The notes under the pieces were generated by a model, which was not told the DNA's origin, searched no databases, and saw only the letters and a list, made by a program, of their open reading frames with translations. DNA of 64,000 bases, taken from Eonycteris spelaea. Lineage: Eukaryota > Chordata > Mammalia > Chiroptera > Pteropodidae. The DNA lies in assembly GCA_003508835.1 (NCBI GenBank), contig PUFA01000313.1:930001-994000 (forward strand), in the 5' to 3' direction. Positions 47,815 to 58,606 of this stretch are shown in pieces. The position numbers and the translations under genes were made by a program. Position 1 is the stretch's first letter, and each line of letters opens with the position of its first letter.

Positions 47815-48885
47815 AGAAATTCACAAGTAGCAACCTCCACAGGAACCAGTACGGGGGTAGGAAAACCTGAACTATAACTGACAAATTGCTTGGAGGTTCA
47901 GCGTGGACAAGTTTGCATGTTAAAAACTTCAGGGAATCTCAGGCATGGTGGCCTCCAAGCTTTTGTCAGTTTTACCTCCAAGAGCTCTACTAGGTTTCTG
48001 CAATGAATATCAGAGAAAATCCTCTTGCGCTTCTGGAAAAAGAACCATTTATAAAAAAAACAAGAGCATTCTGTCCTTCTGAACAAGGCGTACACTGCAG
48101 ATAAACTGTTTACCGCAGCCCAATGTGGTAAAATTTTATCAAAGTCTAATCTATCTGGGGGAAGAGAAACACCTAACTCTTGCCAGCTGTAGCCTTTCAT
48201 GTCACCATGTCATACTAAAGGGGACAGATGAATCTGAGAAGCACTGTGAAGTTTACAGCTCAGAGGCACTGGCTGTCTAAAAGACTGAGACTTAATCATA
48301 GGGCTATAGAACAATTTCCCTCCCCCACACCTCACCACCACATTACTAAAGGTCTTTTTACCAAGAACATCTGTTTGCCTTTCAACCAAAAATCATAAGG
48401 CACCCTAAAAGGCAAAAACAAAGTTTTAAGAGACTGAAAAACATCAGCAGCAGCCAGAAACGGCTGGAATGTTGTAATTATCAGACCAGGAATTTAAAAA
48501 AAAAAAAGAAAGAAAGAAAGAAAGAAACTATGATTAACATGTTATGGGATTAGCACGTAATGGAAAAAGTAGACAACATTCAAGAACAGATGGATAATAT
48601 AAGCAGAGAGATGAAAAATCCAAAAAGAAAAGTTAAATGTTAGTTACCAAAACTGTAACATAGGTGAAGAATGCCTTTGATGGGTTCATTATTAGACTGG
48701 ACATGGCTCAGAAAAGAATATCTGAACTTGAAGATATCACTATAAACATGTACAAGTTGAAAAGCAAAGAGAAACAAACAAACAAACAAAAAAACATACA
48801 CTATTCAAAAACTGTGGGACAAGTACAAAAGATATAACTTATGCCCACTAGGAATTCTAGGAGAAGAGAAAGGAACAGAAGAAAT
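47815..48885 (+). mobile_element. Second HAL1/L1 ORF1-type element
   Basis: It parallels the element at 34735 block by block: a 'aggtaggaaatcctaaactg'-like start, the 'tttacctctgggagtcctac'-like segment, the 'catcagcagcagccagaaac' to 'attatcagaccaggaattta' segment, then ORF1-like 'agaacagatggataatataa'. It is cut at 48885 by LTR/ERV sequence. Confidence 0.75.
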
Positions 48886-48892
48886 ATTGCAA

Positions 48893-49105
48893 ATGTTTTA
48901 TAGACTGAATGTTTATGTCCCCCAATTTACATTTTGAAATCCTAACCCACATGACATACTATTAGGAGGTAGGGCCTTCCAAAAGGAACCTACAGCCTTC
49001 TGCAGGGTAACTGCGCATTGGGGAAAATGAAATAATCAGATCTTTTAGGTTAGACTACTGAACACAGGCTCTGAGCTGACATTGATTCTAAGAGACCCAA
49101 ATCAT
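48893..49105 (+). mobile_element. MaLR-type LTR fragment
   Basis: 'tagactgaatgtttatgtcc', 'tgaaatcctaacccacatga' and 'actattaggaggtagggcct' match the start of a MaLR-type LTR family. Truncated. Confidence 0.5.
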
Positions 49106-49109
49106 CACT

Positions 49110-49690
49110 CTCGCCAACCAGTGAAAGTATGGGCTTATGGAGGTCAGATGATCAATGGAGTTTTAACTGGGTCAGTCTCACAGTGGATCCTGGGTGTTCT
49201 TGAACCCATTCTGCGGTCATTTTCCCAGTTCCAGAATGCATAATCGAAATAGACATACTTAACATCTGGCAGAATTTCTACATTGTTTTCTGACCCATGA
49301 AGTGAGAATTATTATGATAGGAAAGCCCAAGTGAAAGCAATTACAACTGCCTCTCTCTAGAAAAACACTAAATCAAAAACAATACTGCATTCCTGGAGGA
49401 TTACAGAGATTTGTGCCATCATTAAGGACTTGAAAGAAGCAGGAGTGTTGATTCCCACCACGTTCCCATCCAACTTTCTTATTTGGCCTGTGCAGAAGAT
49501 AGATGAATCATGGCATAGATTACTTCTCATGAGCTTAACCAGGTGATGAATCCAACAGCAGCTGCTGTACTAGATGCTATTTCATTGCTTGAGCAAAATA
49601 ACACATTACCTGGTACATGGTATACAGTTATTGATCTGGAAAATGCTTTTTGTCCATCCCTGTCCTTAAGGCCCAACAGAACATTATAAC
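49110..49690 (+). pseudogene. Endogenous retrovirus pol fragment (protease end to reverse transcriptase), broken
   Basis: Short stretches in different forward frames match the start of a retroviral reverse transcriptase. IWPVQKID lies near 49480 and VIDLENAF near 49630-49655; the latter is the block that carries the first catalytic aspartate of the polymerase. The upstream part (49130-49330) has the texture of the end of a retroviral protease. At least four in-frame stops and several frameshifts separate the pieces. Gag, the rest of pol, env and a flanking LTR pair are absent. It is an ancient, dead fossil. Confidence 0.6.
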
Positions 49691-49694
49691 ATTA

Positions 49695-50580
49695 TATGAC
49701 ATTAGGGAGCTACGAGTTAAAACAACAGTGAGATACAACCACACATCTATTTGAATGGCCAAAATCCCAAACGCTGACAATGTCAAGTGCTGATAAAAAT
49801 GTGGAGCAACAGGAACTCTCTTATTCTTTGCTGAGAACACAAAATGGTGCAAACACATTGAAAAATATTTTGGTGGTTTCCTACAAAATTAAGCACACTC
49901 TTACCATTTGATACAGAAATTGTACTTTTTGGTATTTACCCAAAAAATGGAAAGCTTATATCCACACATAAATGTATATATTGATTTTTAAAGCAGCCCT
50001 ATTTATTTATAATGTACAAAACTTGGAAACAACAAAGGTATTCTTCAGCAGGTTAATGGATAAACAGACTGTGGCACATCCAGGTAATGGATTATCCAGT
50101 GCTAAAAAGAAACGAGCATGAAAAAAGTTTAAGGTGCATTAGTGAAAGATGACAGCCCAGCAAGGTTACCCACTTTATAATTCTACCTATTTGACATTCT
50201 GGAATTGACAAAACTATGGAAACTGTACAAAGTCAGTGGTGGCCAGGGATTCAGCAAGGGTGATGAATAGACATAGCACAGAGAATTTTTAGGGCACGAA
50301 AACTACTCTTTATGTTACTGCAATGGTAGATACATTACATTATACATTTATTCAAACCTATGGGAGTGGACAACACCAAGAGGGAACCCTAACTAACTAA
50401 CTCTAACTTTGGCGATAATGATGGCAAAGTAGGTTCACTGATTTTAATAAATGTATCACTATGGTAGGGGGTGTCAATATTAGGGAAAGTTATGCATGCA
50501 TATGGCATATATAAGAACTCTTTACTTTTCACTCAATTATGCTGTGAACCTAAAACTTCCTTAAAAAATAAAGTATATTA
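49695..50580 (+). mobile_element. L1 ORF2 end and 3' UTR
   Basis: 'agctacgagttaaaacaaca', 'atttacccaaaaaatggaaa', 'aacagactgtggcacatcca' and 'ctttatgttactgcaatggt' are L1 3' blocks, ending in 'cttaaaaaataaagtatatt'. It probably belongs with the HAL1/L1 sequence at 47815-48885 or is a separate copy. Confidence 0.85.
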
Positions 50581-50589
50581 ATTTAAAGA

Positions 50590-51415
50590 AACCCAAGCAA
50601 TTCAATCAAATGATGGGCAAAATGCTTAAATAAATGCTTTACCAAATAGGATACACAAATGACATGTAAGCACATGAGAAATCTATAACATCATTAGCCA
50701 TTAGGGAGATGAAAATTAAAACCACAATGAAATATCAGAATGACTAAAATAAAAAATGTGAAAACAAAAATGTTGACAAAGATGTGAGTAAATTAAACCA
50801 CTCATGAATAGCTGGTGGAAATGAATAATGGTAAAATTGCTCTAGAAAAATTTTTGTCAGTTTCCTACAATAACAAAATTCAGCAATCCTAGCAATTACC
50901 TGCAGTAATCATCCTCAAGAAAGGAAAATATATATTCACATAGAAACCTATACACAAATGTTTATAGAAGCTTTCTTCATAATAGCCCCAAACTGGAAAC
51001 AACCCAAATGCCCTTCAACGGGTAAATAGTTAAACAAACTGTAATATATCCATACTTTGGAATACTACTCAGCAATAAAGAAGGGATAAAATATTGATAC
51101 ATGCAGCAAACTGGATAGATGGCCAGAGAATTATACTGACTAAAAAGAGCCATTCCCAAAGGTTACAAATCATATTATTCCATTTGTATAACATTCTTGA
51201 AATGACAAAATTATAGAAAAAGAGAACAGATTAATGGTTGTCAGGTTAATGAGAGAGTGGTAGCATCAGGGAAGTCATGAAGCTATTAAAGGTCAACATG
51301 AGGTACCTTGTAATGAACCGTTCTGTATGTTGACTGTACCAATGTCAATATCTTGGTCCTGCTATTGTAATATAGTTTTGCTAGAGTTACCATTGGAGGA
51401 ACTGAGTAAAAGATG
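50590..51415 (+). mobile_element. L1 ORF2 end and 3' UTR (second copy)
   Basis: It repeats the same blocks as the preceding element ('atgggcaaaatgcttaaata', 'cagcaatcctagcaattacc', 'ccatactttggaatactact'), so it is a separate L1 in tandem orientation. The 60-codon reverse frame at 50977-51159 is antisense. Confidence 0.85.
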
Positions 51416-51454
51416 TAGCGATTTCTCTGAATAATTCATTATACCTTATATTGT

Positions 51455-51715
51455 ATGATTGTATTTACACAAAATATCCAGAATAGGCAAATCCGCAGAG
51501 ACAGAAAGAAGATTAGTGGTTGCCAAACTTGGGGGAATGAGGAGTGTCTGTTTAATGAGTTCGAAATTGTTTTTTGCAGTGATGAAAAGTTTCTGGAACT
51601 TGATGGTGCTGATGGTTGCTCAACATTGTGAATAATACATAGTGCCACTGAATTGTTTACTTTAAAATGGTAAATTTTATGTTATGTGTATTCCATACCA
51701 TAGTAAAAGGAAAAA
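51455..51715 (+). mobile_element. L1/HAL1 3' end (third copy)
   Basis: 'ttagtggttgccaaacttgg', 'agtgccactgaattgtttac' and 'taaattttatgttatgtgta' give an L1 3' UTR and an A-rich tail. Confidence 0.8.
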
Positions 51716-52119
51716 AAAATAGTAGAAAGTGAGACATCAATATGTTAAAATATTTATTTGGGGTGAGTGGATTATAAAGAATTTTTATTTGCTAATTTAT
51801 ACTTTGTATTTTATGAATCTTTAAAATGAACATGTATTACCTTAGTCATCCTAAAAATGTATAGAAAGAAATAGTAATGTATATACTTTAATTCCTATAC
51901 CTAAAATTCAAGGAAAATTGGAGTTAGTGGAGTTGAAGGAGGAACAGGGTGTTTTTTTAAAATTTATTATGGAAAATGACAAACAAAACGCAAATTACAT
52001 AGAGTACTATAATGAACCGCCACTTACCCATTCATTGTCCAGTTTCAATATTCATCAACTCATAAACAATTTGATTTTATCTGTATCCCACCTCTGTAGA
52101 AAGGATTCGTAGAAATTTC

Positions 52120-52340
52120 TGTGGGTAGATGAAAAAAGCACAGGCTCTGAAGTGAGACATATCTGTATATCTGTATTTTCATCTCAGCTCTGTGAGTCTA
52201 GATACTTAAGTCAAAATCCTAGTTCTCTTGACTGATCACTAGAGACCTTGGACTGGTTGCATAATCTCAGTCTCCTCCTCTGTCAGAAATGATAATCAAA
52301 GTGTTTTTGAGTCATACGTGACATGATATGTGGAAAAAGG
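52120..52340 (+). mobile_element. MIR SINE relic
   Basis: Forward MIR: 'agcacaggctctgaagtgag', 'catctcagctctgtgagtct', 'accttggactggttgcataa', 'gtctcctcctctgtcagaaa'. The interval 51720-52120 before it and 52340-52790 after it are unique AT-rich DNA. Confidence 0.82.
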
Positions 52341-52799
52341 AACATAAGTATATGAAACAGGTTATTGGATTAATCGTATCAGCTACTTTTTTTTTTACAA
52401 CCAAACATAAATCAGACAACTAAGTTTATCTATGTAAGAGCTTATCAGCATACATTTGTACAGAGAGACTCCATGTCTCAGTTTGCTCTTATGGTTAGCT
52501 AAAATTACTTATTAGAACCCCCTATCACTTTCAAAGGGTTCCAATTTGAATAATACATTTTTAGTCACCACTTATATAGGATATATTGCAGTTTCAGAAA
52601 ATAATATTGAGGAAATTAAAAACAAATTACAACAAGGAAATCTAATACATGAATATCTTGTGTTCTTTAAAAGCATGGAATTTTCAATGTTGATGAACAA
52701 TTTTTTAAAAAATAAGCATTTGTTTTGTATGTTAACTGCATTTCCCTGATACTCAGCCATAATTTCATGTATGCTTTAGAACAGATCTTATGATTCTGA

Positions 52800-53160
52800 G
52801 TCATTCCCAAATGATTCTAGTCTGGTGTAAATATAAAGCTTTACAGGACTTAACTCTTAAGCCGTGCTGAGATTTCATTAGTAATACCCCTATCTTCCTA
52901 TTCTGTAAAGGCAAGCAGGTTAATTGCCTCATAAGAGAAGGGCTGTTAGAGCCACGTGAAGGAGCCCTTGTGGACAAATCAGATCACTGAAATAACCACC
53001 GTGCTAATGGCTTCTCCACTCAAATGAAAATCCAACTGCTACCATGCATGGCCCTGGTGTCCAACGATTGTAATGTGTTTTACAATCACCTTTAACAAGC
53101 CTGCCTCACATCACCCCAGGCGGTGCAAGTTGAAATTGCTAGGCTTTCTTTCTAATAGTA
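52800..53160. other. Conserved-looking non-coding block
   Basis: No repeat was recognised and codon structure is absent. The texture is like deeply conserved non-coding elements, with TTAATTGCC, TCATTAGTAAT and GCTAATGGC cores close together. Conservation is inferred by eye. Confidence 0.3.
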
Positions 53161-53169
53161 AAATATGTT

Positions 53170-54200
53170 CATTCATTCAACATTTATTGAGTACCTTACA
53201 TGTCTCATGTTCTATGCTAAGCATTAGAAATACAAGATGTATAAGGCAGAGTCAACGGTCTAGCTGGTCACAAAGTTAGATGAGGAGTGCAGTTTGACCT
53301 CACAGAATCTGGAGATTTGGAATTGGTTTCACCAGCTGTAAGTATAAGTTACAATTTATCATTTGTTTTCTAGAACCTGACACTTTTACTCATTAGGTGT
53401 CCAGTCTGTTACAGACACTATTCTAGCTACCAGAAATACGAGCAGTCCCTGCCTTCTTGTTGCTTATAGCCTGGGGGGTGGGCAACAAAAACAACACAAA
53501 TATACATATTAGATGGTGATAAGTGCTTTGAAAATAAATTAACAGAGTTAAAAGGGATAGAACTTGATGGTGGCTGAGATATTGGGTGGCCAGGGAAAAC
53601 TTCCTTCAAAAGAAGTCTTTGAGAAGAGACCTGAATGAGTGAGATATGCAGTGAGAGCATCCCAGCCACACACAAAAAATGTGGTTGGTATATTCCCCCA
53701 AATAGCAAAGGAAGCCAGTGCAGCTGGACAGAGTGAGCAAGGGGTAGGATGTGGCCATTTAGAGACAAAGTCAAAAGTGGGGAGGTAGGACAGGCCATGA
53801 GGGACATGTAAGGGATTGCATGGAAATTAGATTTTATTCTCAAAGTGTGCTTGGAAGCCACTGGATTTTAGAATCGTCAACTTATAGATGGTATTTAAAG
53901 TCATGCGATTGGAAGTTCAATGAAGGAGTTAGTGTAGAACCGTGGGAGACTGGAAAAGGATAGTCAGTAAGTGTAGGAGAGAAGCCAAGAGAGAGTAGCA
54001 TTTCAGATGCCAAGTAGAGAAGTATTTAAGAAGGCAGGTGTGATCAACTATGTCAAATGCCATTTTATTTATCTAATAATCATTTACTGAAAGCTCACAC
54101 TTTTCTAAGCACTGTACTAGGTGCTTGGGATCCAAAGCTGAACAAAATATGGTTCTTGTCCCGGAGGAGCTTTCAGTCCTGTGGAGGAGGAAGCCAGGTA
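53170..54200 (+). mobile_element. L2-type ancient repeat fragments
   Basis: Three segments carry the old repeat signature: 'catttattgagtaccttaca', 'gacactattctagctaccag' to 'gatggtgataagtgctttga' to 'aacttccttcaaaagaagtc', and 'aagcactgtactaggtgctt ggg'. I assign them to L2 or a close relative. The 144-codon reverse frame at 53427-53861 is antisense to this repeat. Confidence 0.6.
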
Positions 54201-54559
54201 AGCAGACCATGGTTATATAGTACAGTCTGTGCTAAAAGAGTTGCATTCTCAGGGTACCATGGGAACATGTGCCTTCTCTATATGTGACTTTCCTCTCCAA
54301 CCCTTAGAGGCAAGTGATTAGCACAAATAGATCTTTTTTATTAGCACAGTGCATCGACTGATCACTGCCAGAGATGTACTGAATGCCATTCCAGGTTTTA
54401 TTTTCTGAGAGGTGAGTTAAGTATAAGCCAAATCTCTTGGGAGATATTTTCAGAATAGGTAAGGTATTGTTATAGTCATGAAAGCAATTGGTATTCTTAC
54501 TCTTCTATTTCTTATTCAAACTAGAATTATACATTGAGAAAAAGTATAAAAATATATAC

Positions 54560-54850
54560 TGGTCTCTATGTATGGAAGCATCAGACAAATGTTCTTTATC
54601 TACAGCATTGGGGTTCCTTGAGGACACTTTCCTGATATAGGAGCAGACCAGAAGAATTAACAATAGACACAACTTCCAAGGGAAGCTCTTTTCTTAAGCA
54701 ACTTGGCTATTTCGATTAAGTTCATTTCAATTATCAATTCAGTTGAAAAATAAGCAGCTGCTTGACTTTGTTTACTTGTCTGTAGACAAAACAACTACAT
54801 AATTGACTTGGTGGCTGTGTTAATTTTAACGCCTCCTCTCCTTGCTTTCA
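54560..54850. other. Conserved-looking non-coding block
   Basis: Repeat-free sequence with ATTATCAATTCAGTTG, ACATAATTGAC and TTAATTTTAA cores and a CAGCTG E-box in AAGCAGCTGCTTG near 54755. No coding frame. Confidence 0.28.
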
Positions 54851-54904
54851 GGTCACAGTGCATACTCCTCAGTGAGGCACACAAAACCTTTCATAGAGCA
54901 AGTA

Positions 54905-55170
54905 GAACAGAGGAGTTCAAATTGCTTATCCTAGACTCAGTCTGCCTCTGTTTGAATCTTGGTTTCCACTGTTTACTAGCTAGGTGACCTTTGGCAAGTT
55001 ACTTGGCTTCCCTATCCATTAGCATCCTCATATGTAAAATGGGGATAATAACAGAACATGACTCAGGGAGTTACTGCAAGTATTACATGTTATTCTGTGC
55101 TAGATACTTAGAAAGTTGCCTAGAGCATAATGAGTTCAATATAAGTATTTGCTGTTATTATCTGGCTCAA
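54905..55170 (+). mobile_element. MIR SINE, nearly full length
   Basis: All MIR blocks are in order: 'gtttgaatcttggtttccac', 'tactagctaggtgacctttg', 'gcatcctcatatgtaaaatg', 'agagcataatgagttcaata'. The 99-codon frame at 54991-55290 overlaps it and is spurious. Confidence 0.92.
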
Positions 55171-55629
55171 CTCCACTGGTCTGGGCTCTCCAGCTGCCAC
55201 TTGCAAACATGCCACCTCCCTCCAGACTATCGAAGCTTCTCAAAGAGCAGAACAGAGAAGGAGAAAACAGCCAGAAGCCTGTTACAGTGATCCAAGCCAA
55301 AGCTGATAATGCCAGAGGAGATAGAGAGAACCAGACTGACTCAGAATATAGTTTGAAAGTTGGGCTGACAGTATTTCCTAATGGATTACATGTGTATATA
55401 CGGTGAGGGAAAGAGAAGTAAGAAACAAAAAGACTCCTAGATTTCTACCTGGAACAATTGGATAGAAACAGGTTGAGAGAGGAGGATATAATCTGTTTAG
55501 GACACATGTGGATTTTGAGCATCTCCAAGTGGAAATGTGAAATGGTCATTCGTTAATGCACCTGGAGTTCAGAGCTGCAGATATAAATTTAATAATCATT
55601 ATTATATAGATAACATCTAAAGTCCGAAG

Positions 55630-55790
55630 CCATGGGACTAGCTGAAGTCACGTAGGGGTTGATAATAGCATGTATCTTTTAGGATTGTTATAAGAAATAT
55701 ATGAGTGAGCCATGTAAAATACTTAGTATAGTTCCTGGCACATAGTAAGTTAGCAATAAATAACTATAGACATTGTTATAATTATTATTA
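55630..55790 (+). mobile_element. MIR 3' half relic
   Basis: 'taggattgttataagaaata', 'atagttcctggcacatagta' and 'agcaataaataactatagac' match the MIR tail. Confidence 0.82.
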
Positions 55791-55989
55791 AGAATATTTA
55801 TTGCTAATGGGAATTATGGTAAACTTCCATTACTACTTAGAGATGTGCCTCCAAACATTTTCCCTATCGTGGCACACATAGAAAATGATAACATTTGCAC
55901 AACACACTAGGATAAACTTCACTGCCAGAGGCTCTGGTTCAGTTCCTGTCCAGCTGCACCTAGGGTTGTGGATATCAATTTTCAGTATG

Positions 55990-56160
55990 ATATTGCATCA
56001 AATGGTCGGGAAGTTTAAAGTATGGCGTGTGGACCAGAAGTGCAGGCATCAACTGGGAGCTTGTTTTCTAATGTACCTCAGGCCCACTGAATCTGAATTT
56101 GCATTCTCATAAGCTTCCCAGGTGATTCCTGTGTACCTTAAAGTTTGAGAAGCACTGATT
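55990..56160. mobile_element. MER5A-like hAT DNA transposon relic
   Basis: 'gtggaccagaagtgcaggca', 'ccactgaatctgaatttgca', 'cccaggtgattcctgtgtac' and the terminal 'aagtttgagaagcactg' follow the MER5A consensus as I recall it. Non-autonomous, no coding capacity. Confidence 0.75.
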
Positions 56161-56179
56161 TATCGGATTGTTGTGCAAA

Positions 56180-56760
56180 TCTTAAATAAACAATCTTCAT
56201 TAAAACTGATATAAATTAATTGCCAAATTTGAGACAATTATTTCTTTTTTCTCTCTCTTGGCTTTCAAACACAATGTATATATTGTGTCTATTATGTGGT
56301 GGTCATATGGAGAAATTTACATAGGGTTGTTTTTGCATGGGAGGACTCCTCTCCAGTGTGTAAAAAGCTCTGGGGTTCATTGTTTGCTTAATTAAGTGTT
56401 TTCCATTTTACATGGGCACTTTATACTCACATTGTAGCCATGTCTATACATGATGACTGGCCTGGGACCATCGCTTATCCTTGCAGCTGTGACAGTTTAT
56501 CTCAGTGTTGGATTCATGGTGGGAAACTTGACACCTCACTTGGAGCCACATTAATGGTTGCTGCTGAATTAGCTAATTCCATTTGGCCTGTCATAATGAC
56601 TCTGAAGCACATTGGAAAAATGAAACATTATTTACTAAATTCGGTTTAGATAAAGGCTAATTCAGGCCCCTATAAAAACTCATTTTTCCCAGATTAAAAT
56701 CTTACTTCCTGAATTACCTAGTTTATCTTATTATTCAAAACTTTGATTGGTGCCATATAG
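56180..56760. other. Conserved-looking non-coding block
   Basis: The strongest candidate of its kind in the window. It is repeat-free, AT/GC-mixed and rich in TAATTA-like cores ('gcttaattaagtgttttcca', 'gctgaattagctaattccat'), with no coding frame beyond chance. Its left part contains the source of the inverted 32-bp copy found at 57581. Confidence 0.32.
56216..56247 (+). repeat. 32-bp inverted repeat, upstream copy
   Basis: This 32-bp sequence (beginning TTAATTGCCAAATTT and ending CAATTATTTCTTT) is present in exact reverse complement at 57581-57612, with a mismatch immediately outside each end. It lies in ordinary unique sequence, so it is probably the original. Confidence 0.97.
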
Positions 56761-57499
56761 ATCATACCAGAGGCTAAGTTAATGTGTGAGGAAATAAATG
56801 TATATTTTTAATGTTAAAACTTTTTTTTTAATTAAGCTTACAATTTTAATTAAAATACTATTTTTTTTAAAAAAAATTCAGTTTAAAAATGTCCAAACTT
56901 CTTTCCTTAGAAAGTGGGATCCTGAGGCTCTCACTCACTCCTGAGTGGGTCTGGCTAGCCTCACAGCAGTACATGTTAAGCTAAGGAAGTTCTCCTGCTA
57001 GGTATTTCAGCAACGAAAGAGGCAGGCTAGGAACCAACGAGAAAGATCAAAAGAAATGTTAGCCTGGAAGAAGAGGCGGTACCTGGATAGAAGTTTCCTT
57101 TCTCTTCTTTAAGTAAAAATAGCCTGAAGGGCAAGTAGGAAAGGAATCTACTTGGGTGTATGGCTATCTGAGGTGGGACAGAGCCTGGAAACATCTTTAT
57201 GTATTCAATCTTAAAAGAAAATAGTTTGTTGCAGTACCTATAGCCTTGCCCATATGTGGCCGAAGATTTTTCTGAAAAGGTGTTTGCATAAGGTAGGACT
57301 AGTGCATCTTTGAGTTCAGTTACCCTGGGATTCAGTCTATCAATTTCACGAAGTCTATGATTGTCTGTCCTATAATGCTTAGGGCAATGTGGCTAGTGAG
57401 GATTTTGAAGGATCATGGGGTTCATAGGAAAGAAACAGAGAATCATATATTTATTTGGTCCTTGTCATGTTGATATATTCAGATGAGAATACAGGGCCA

Positions 57500-57662
57500 A
57501 ATATATGTGTGTATGTGTGTGTGTATACACACATATATATATATATACACATTTATATATATATATACATATTTATATATAAAGAAATAATTGTCTCAAA
57601 TTTGGCAATTAAATATATATATGTGTGTATATGTGTGTGTGTGTACATATATACACACATAT
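57500..57662. repeat. Compound (TA)n/(TG)n microsatellite
   Basis: Alternating TA, TG and CA runs form long self-complementary stretches (TGTGTATACACACA). The run is interrupted at 57581-57612 by non-repetitive sequence that is an inverted copy of 56216-56247. The 76-codon frame across it is spurious. Confidence 0.95.
57581..57612 (-). repeat. 32-bp inverted repeat, copy inside microsatellite
   Basis: Exact reverse complement of 56216-56247, about 1.3 kb away, surrounded on both sides by TA/TG repeat. It reads as a patch pasted into the microsatellite. Confidence 0.97.
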
Positions 57663-57669
57663 TAAAAAA

Positions 57670-58390
57670 TAAGGAGTCCCGCTGAGCGAAGAAGATCTAG
57701 CAGAAGAGGCCTCTGGACAAAGGGGAACTCAGTCACCAGTCTATATATTGACTGTGCACAAGGTCCTGATAGGGTAGGTAGAGAGGTAGACCTGAGCCAG
57801 AGGGAGGACAATGTGGGTTAAGGAGGGCCCGAAACCAGTTTAACAGTAAAATGTATAAAATAAGATGTCTAGCAATTTTAGGAGACTCTCTCGTTTTCCC
57901 ATGGGCAGAAACTGAATTGAACAATAAGATAACCTAAAGGCTTCCAGCAACCCCCCCCCCCCATTTTTCTTGGCCAGGAGTGAGAAGGTTCCAAGAGGCA
58001 CAGGGAATTCATGTCATTTGAGGAAGGAGAATAAAGAAACCCTACTATATATAAAAACTCTTTACCCCAACTTTTCAGGGCACTCTAATCTCTAACTGCC
58101 CGCTTGGACTTCTCCCAAATGTATTTTGCTTTACTTAAGAAATTGTTTCTGGTCCAGGGCCATGCCACCCTGACCGTGCCCAATCTTGGAAGCTAAGCAG
58201 GGTCAGGCCTGGTTAGTACTTGGGTAGGAGACCACTTAGACCAGGTGCTGTACGAGTAAAAAATAAAAAAATGAAAGAAACACTTCTACTCGCTACCCTG
58301 CACCTGGTCTGTCTTTCTTCTCTGAGCATCTGACATCCACACAAATCTGTGAGGGATCCGAGGACCTAGTTCCTGACTCCTACAACACAG
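57670..58390 (+). mobile_element. ERV LTR interrupted by a 5S-derived insertion
   Basis: A TATATATAAAAAC box at about 58044 is followed by pyrimidine-rich R/U5-like sequence ('aactgcccgcttggacttct'). The text runs 'ttgctttacttaagaaa', is broken by the 5S-like insertion, and continues 'cacttctactcgctaccctg' and 'gtctttcttctctgagcatc', ending near CCTACAACA (about 58388). That is the usual layout of a class I ERV LTR. The 5' border is not resolved; a TGTTG at 57468 is one candidate. A C12 run lies at about 57950-57962. Confidence 0.55.
58153..58272 (+). mobile_element. 5S rRNA-derived SINE or retropseudogene
   Basis: The sequence follows 5S rRNA from 'ggccatgccaccctgaccgt' to 'agctaagcagggtcaggcct' to 'ggttagtacttgggtaggag', including the internal polymerase III control regions (box A and box C), and ends in 'ccaggtgctgta'. 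About 10 bp are missing in the first third ('gcccaatcttggaagc' in place of a longer segment). An A-rich tail of about 14 bp follows. Possible diverged flanking duplications are AAGAAATTGTTTCT and AAAGAAACACTTCT. The tail shows retroposition. It is not a functional 5S gene. 5S-derived SINEs are known from fruit bats; a single 5S retropseudogene is the alternative. Confidence 0.85.
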
Positions 58391-58606
58391 ACACCTGCTT
58401 GCTGGTAACAGTCTTACCTTTCTTGGAGCCTCAATTGGCCTATTTGTCAAAGAGTTTGGACTAAATGAACTCAGGGAGCGCTATTGGCTCTGATATTGTT
58501 ATCCTAGGCTGGCCATGACAATCTGAATTTCAGGAAGTAACATGTCAAAAGATTTTTTTTAAATAGCCATAAAATTAAAATCTTGATTTGAGGTAGGAGT
58601 TACACT

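Noticed and set aside
53427..53861. 144-codon reverse frame
   Set aside because: It lies antisense to an ancient L2-type repeat.
58153..58256. Functional 5S rRNA gene
   Set aside because: It has an internal deletion, an A-rich tail and no terminal T-run at the 3' end, so it is a retroposed derivative.
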